Of a stretch of DNA of 35,970 nucleotides, positions 33,555 to 35,970 are shown piece by piece. This DNA comes from JARRLC01 sp050290865 (GTDB lineage Bacteria; Pseudomonadota; Alphaproteobacteria; Rhizobiales; Rhodomicrobiaceae): assembly GCA_050290865.1 (NCBI GenBank), contig JBNKIW010000031.1, positions 1 to 35,970 of the forward strand. The letters are read 5' to 3'. The position numbers were made by a program, and so were the translations under genes. The number at the start of each line of letters is the position of its first letter. Position 1 is the stretch's first letter. The notes beneath the pieces are model-generated. The model ran no database searches. It was not told the origin of the DNA and saw nothing but the letters and a program-made list of their open reading frames with translations.

Positions 33555-34385
33555 ATGCTGCCGGGCAAACGGACGGATGAGACACCTGCCGAGGCAATTC
33601 CGCCTGAAGCTTTCGGCCCTCTCACGGAATATCAGCGCCGCTATCTCACGCAATACGCGCCCCGGCGATTGTTTGCCGTCGTCAGTTGGGGCAACGCCGC
33701 CACGGCTTGGTTGGCAGGGGCATTAAACAGCCATCCCGACATATTCTGTCTGCATGCGGGCAACAATAAATTGTGGCGCCTCGCAGGCGGGTCGCGGCTG
33801 GACGGCCTGGACTATATGAGACTGGTAGGAGCCATGGGCCACGTGGCGCGTCTCGCGGGCGACGTCCACGGCGTAAGCCGCCACGAAGTCCCGGCGCTGT
33901 CGGCCGCCCTGGGAGAACGCTTCCAAGCCGTAATCGTCGTCCGCGATCCCGTATCCCGCCTGCTGAGCCAGTTCGCCCTGTTCGACCGGTATGCCGATCT
34001 CGAAAGCTGGGGGGATCTCAGCTACCTGGCTCCCCTGATCCGGGAGACCGGCTACGACCCCGAAGCATTCGACTACCGAAAGAAACTGACCTTCCACGGT
34101 GCAAATATGCTCAACACCATCCTGGAGGAACGTCATATCGCTCCTATCTTCAGGTCCGAGGATCTCACATCGACGCCCGAGAGCCTTCTGAGCCTGGTAG
34201 ACCACATCTCTTCCGGAACTGTCCCACGACGCGCCGATTGGGCCGCGAGAACCGTGAGGTCGAATCCGGAGAACAGGCGCGCGAAGAGGAACGAGATATC
34301 CGCCTTTGAAGAGGACGTGATCAGGAAGGTCGTCAAAGATGAGGCATGGGCCATTTATGAGGAACTTGGCTACGGATGCCCCTGA
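33555..34385 (+). CDS. Sulfotransferase-like protein
   Basis: A 276-residue protein with a sulfotransferase-type layout. The N-terminal strand-loop-helix FAVVSWGNAATAWLAGALNSHPDIFCLH sits where the PAPS 5'-phosphosulfate loop lies, and VIVVRDPVSRLLSQFALF is a good match to the 3'-phosphate-binding segment (RDPxxRxxSxF). The first loop lacks the usual Lys/Arg-Ser-Gly-Thr-Thr, so catalysis is uncertain. The acceptor is unknown. ATG 33555 with GGGGTG upstream is chosen; the open frame upstream of it has an odd Cys/Arg-rich composition. It is cytoplasmic and divergent from the PAPS synthetase gene, which supports the call. Confidence 0.72.
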   Translation: MLPGKRTDETPAEAIPPEAFGPLTEYQRRYLTQYAPRRLFAVVSWGNAATAWLAGALNSHPDIFCLHAGNNKLWRLAGGSRLDGLDYMRLVGAMGHVARLAGDVHGVSRHEVPALSAALGERFQAVIVVRDPVSRLLSQFALFDRYADLESWGDLSYLAPLIRETGYDPEAFDYRKKLTFHGANMLNTILEERHIAPIFRSEDLTSTPESLLSLVDHISSGTVPRRADWAARTVRSNPENRRAKRNEISAFEEDVIRKVVKDEAWAIYEELGYGCP

Positions 34386-34526
34386 TGCCTGTATCGGCAG
34401 GCTGGGAATGCCCCGCAACACAGCGACGTAGGTACCGTGCCCCGGCCTGACTATCCTTCCTGCGGTTCATCGTTCAACTTCGACGCGGCCGGTCTCACGT
34501 CACGTATAGCTCGTATCGGCTCGCCC

Positions 34527-34545
34527 AAAAGGAGGAGTTCACTTG
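34527..34545 (+). promoter_or_regulatory. Strong ribosome site in front of a TTG start
   Basis: AAAAGGAGGAG at 34527-34537 stands five bases before TTG 34543. The next in-frame ATG (34555) is 17 bases away, too far for this site. The spacing decides for TTG. Confidence 0.7.
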
Positions 34546-35709
34546 CGCACACTGATGTCGAAACTCATGACGCGAAGGCAGGATCCACCGGAAAACAATG
34601 CTTGCGCTTCCACACCATCAATACAGGCCACGAAAGCCAGAGTGCCCGCACAGGCAGAGTTTCTGAGAATAGAATTACCAAATGACCGCAACTACGAAGA
34701 TAGTTGCATCGCGATGGTTTCTTTGCGCACAAGATGTCCACTCGTCGGGCTCTATGCTGCCTCCGCCAACGAGATAGAGACTGGAGAGTTGTTGCATGTA
34801 TCCAACGACACGACAATCGATGCCGAAGTGTTTCTACCACCCCGAGCAACATCGATCGCAATACGCAATGCTACCAATGACAGCGTCATTCACGACCTCC
34901 AAGTCTCTTCCATTCGCTATGAACCATTCCGAAAAGCCATAGATCCAACTATAGGACATTGCCACTCTGCAGCATCTAAATCGGACGCAAGTATATTCAT
35001 ACACACGTACGGAAAGACTGGATCAATATCTCTGGCGGATACTCTGCATATGACGAAACGCGCGGTCGTATCGCGAGATCATTTTGTCAACTTGCCATCT
35101 CTAGCCCAAAGCACGCATCGCTGCACATCAGAAATCTTGATGCAATTGAACTCCGCTTCTCTCCGAAGGAAGAGGACGACATATTCATTGTTTAGAGATT
35201 CTTCTCAGAGATGTTTTGTGATTTGCGGCGTTCGAGAACCTCTCGCACAAGCAATATCTATGATATTCCAGCTCAATGGATACGTATTTATGTCACTAAG
35301 CATGTCACAAGAAGCTGTGACAGAAATTGTTAGATTGAATATATCAGATGAACTCAGAAAATTGGAATTCTGGTGGAAGCGTGAATTTATGCACCTGCAT
35401 GACATAGACTTAGACGAATTTGACGCAATGCTTTGCCAAAATAACTATGTTTATGAATTATGTTCTGAGCGCCGGAAATACCCAACTATCTTTTATCGGA
35501 TTGAGGACGGCGACACCGCTATAAAGTCTACAATCTCCCGCATTTTCGGTGATTTCTGCGACAACATCATTCGCTCGAATACGTCTAGCACGAGGCCGTA
35601 TCGGGACACATATTTCGGTGTCCTAAAGGCATTGGAGACTTATACCGTCGACTGGTCCTCGTATCCAACGCTGGCGCGCATCAGCCGAATCTTCGGCTAC
35701 GCGGTTTAG
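34543..35709 (+). CDS. Putative sulfotransferase / capsular polysaccharide synthesis-like protein
   Basis: A 388-residue protein starting at TTG. The N-terminal 130 residues have no recognised domain but look beta-rich. From about 150 it resembles the putative capsular polysaccharide synthesis (NKWYS-type, sulfotransferase-fold) family: IFIHTYGKTGSISLADTL as the 5'-phosphosulfate-type loop (with Lys-Thr-Gly-Ser), VSRDHFVN, CFVICGVREPLAQAISMIFQ as the 3'-phosphate-type segment, and LEFWWKREF. Base composition is visibly more AT-rich than the rest of the window, a sign of recent transfer. It follows the first sulfotransferase-like gene on the same strand, 157 bp away, and lies next to a repeat array that looks like the end of a mobile element. 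Confidence 0.62.
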   Translation: MRTLMSKLMTRRQDPPENNACASTPSIQATKARVPAQAEFLRIELPNDRNYEDSCIAMVSLRTRCPLVGLYAASANEIETGELLHVSNDTTIDAEVFLPPRATSIAIRNATNDSVIHDLQVSSIRYEPFRKAIDPTIGHCHSAASKSDASIFIHTYGKTGSISLADTLHMTKRAVVSRDHFVNLPSLAQSTHRCTSEILMQLNSASLRRKRTTYSLFRDSSQRCFVICGVREPLAQAISMIFQLNGYVFMSLSMSQEAVTEIVRLNISDELRKLEFWWKREFMHLHDIDLDEFDAMLCQNNYVYELCSERRKYPTIFYRIEDGDTAIKSTISRIFGDFCDNIIRSNTSSTRPYRDTYFGVLKALETYTVDWSSYPTLARISRIFGYAV

Positions 35710-35737
35710 CGGTATAGTTGTTGCGCATTCCGGCGAC

Positions 35738-35808
35738 ATCCGGCCAGTGATTCCGATCTGATCCGGCCACCGATTCCGGAACATCCGGCCACCCTGTGGA
35801 AGGGTGGC
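35738..35808. repeat. Direct-repeat array and hairpin, possible mobile-element end
   Basis: ATCCGGCCA occurs at 35738-35746, 35761-35769 and 35783-35791, the first two followed by (G/C)(T/C)GATTCCG, so the unit is about 22-23 bp. The last copy runs into a perfect stem GCCACCCT-gtgga-AGGGTGGC (35788-35808), and a second stem-like CCCC-ttta-GGGG is near 35851-35862. Such multiple short terminal repeats recall insertion sequence ends (IS21-like among others). The family was not identified and the other end is outside the window. Confidence 0.45.
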
Positions 35809-35875
35809 GGCGGTGCAGTTGGGTGATCTTTTGGCGGGTTAGCCTTGCGCCCCTTTAGGGGAGGCGCTGTCTACA

Positions 35876-35910
35876 TTGACTGTTGAACGCCACATGTTCC
35901 CTATATGTTC
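35876..35910 (+). promoter_or_regulatory. LexA (SOS)-type operator overlapping a promoter
   Basis: GTTC (35896-35899), seven bases, GTTC (35907-35910) equals the alphaproteobacterial LexA consensus GTTC-N7-GTTC. A GAAC at 35885-35888 lies exactly seven bases before the first GTTC, giving three half-sites on an 11-bp period. A TTGACT at 35876-35881 and an AT-rich CTATAT inside the site could be the promoter. LexA control is inference. Confidence 0.5.
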
Positions 35911-35926
35911 TGGATGGAGGGAGCTT

Positions 35927-35970
35927 ATGAACGGCGCGAAATTCCAGCATCTGATGGCCATGCTCGGCGA
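35927..35970 (+). CDS. Start of an unidentified gene, cut by the window end
   Basis: ATG 35927 follows GGAGGGAG (35916-35923) with ideal spacing. Only 14 codons are visible (MNGAKFQHLMAMLG), too few to assign a family. Its position behind the repeat array allows a transposase; the LexA-like site allows a DNA-damage gene. Confidence 0.55.
   Translation, partial: MNGAKFQHLMAMLG

Noticed and set aside
1..35970. tRNA genes, CRISPR arrays, replication origin
   Set aside because: I looked for T-loop motifs, regularly spaced palindromic repeats with unique spacers and DnaA-box clusters and saw none; the 129-bp repeats have no spacers and are coding.

Overview
The window is GC-rich chromosomal DNA from an alphaproteobacterium, probably Hyphomicrobiales-like; genus cannot be fixed from sequence alone. 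Supporting clues are a SciP (DUF1153) cell-cycle regulator behind a perfect TTAA-N7-TTAA CtrA box, a class I lysyl-tRNA synthetase, a PmtA-type phosphatidylethanolamine N-methyltransferase, and a GTTC-N7-GTTC site of the alphaproteobacterial LexA type.

Layout. 1-4.1 kb: a large exported multiheme c-type cytochrome (minus strand, running off the left edge, 22 CXXCH motifs in the visible 550 codons, partly built of 129-bp tandem repeats) stands back-to-back with an exported subtilisin-like protease carrying a Ser/His/Glu/Asp-rich linker. A small unknown ORF follows. 4.3-9.7 kb: an LpxL/HtrB-type lipid A acyltransferase, a PPP-type metallophosphoesterase, an orphan TAXI solute-binding protein, and a membrane-anchored acidic protein with a Sel1-like C-terminus. 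9.8-15.2 kb: tRNA modification (queA-tgt overlapping, mnmA) around an unknown exported coiled-coil membrane protein. The Tgt has lost most of its zinc ligands. 15.3-20.1 kb: pmtA, sciP with its CtrA box and a strong terminator, a P1-family (DmpA/NylC-like) self-processing peptidase, the ruvX-AEC transporter pair, and a UPF0173 metallo-hydrolase. 20.5-25.4 kb: ligA convergent with lysK, then a TerB-like protein and a DUF423 membrane protein. 25.7-30.3 kb: a complete five-gene branched-chain-amino-acid-type ABC importer (livJHMGF) with overlapping gene junctions and a hairpin pair between livJ and livH. 30.3-31.2 kb: rpmB with a clear sigma-70 promoter, followed by a Tat-exported DUF411 protein. 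31.3-35.7 kb: a fused ATP sulfurylase/APS kinase (PAPS synthesis) divergent from two sulfotransferase-like genes, the second AT-rich and TTG-started, which suggests a transferred sulfation module. 35.7-35.97 kb: a terminal-repeat-like array with hairpins, then a LexA-like operator in front of a gene cut by the window end.

Most of the middle is ordinary housekeeping and transport. The parts most likely to hold something undescribed are the repeat-built multiheme cytochrome with its divergent protease on the left, and the PAPS/sulfotransferase module with its mobile-looking border on the right. All functional calls rest on motif recognition by eye; no database search was run.
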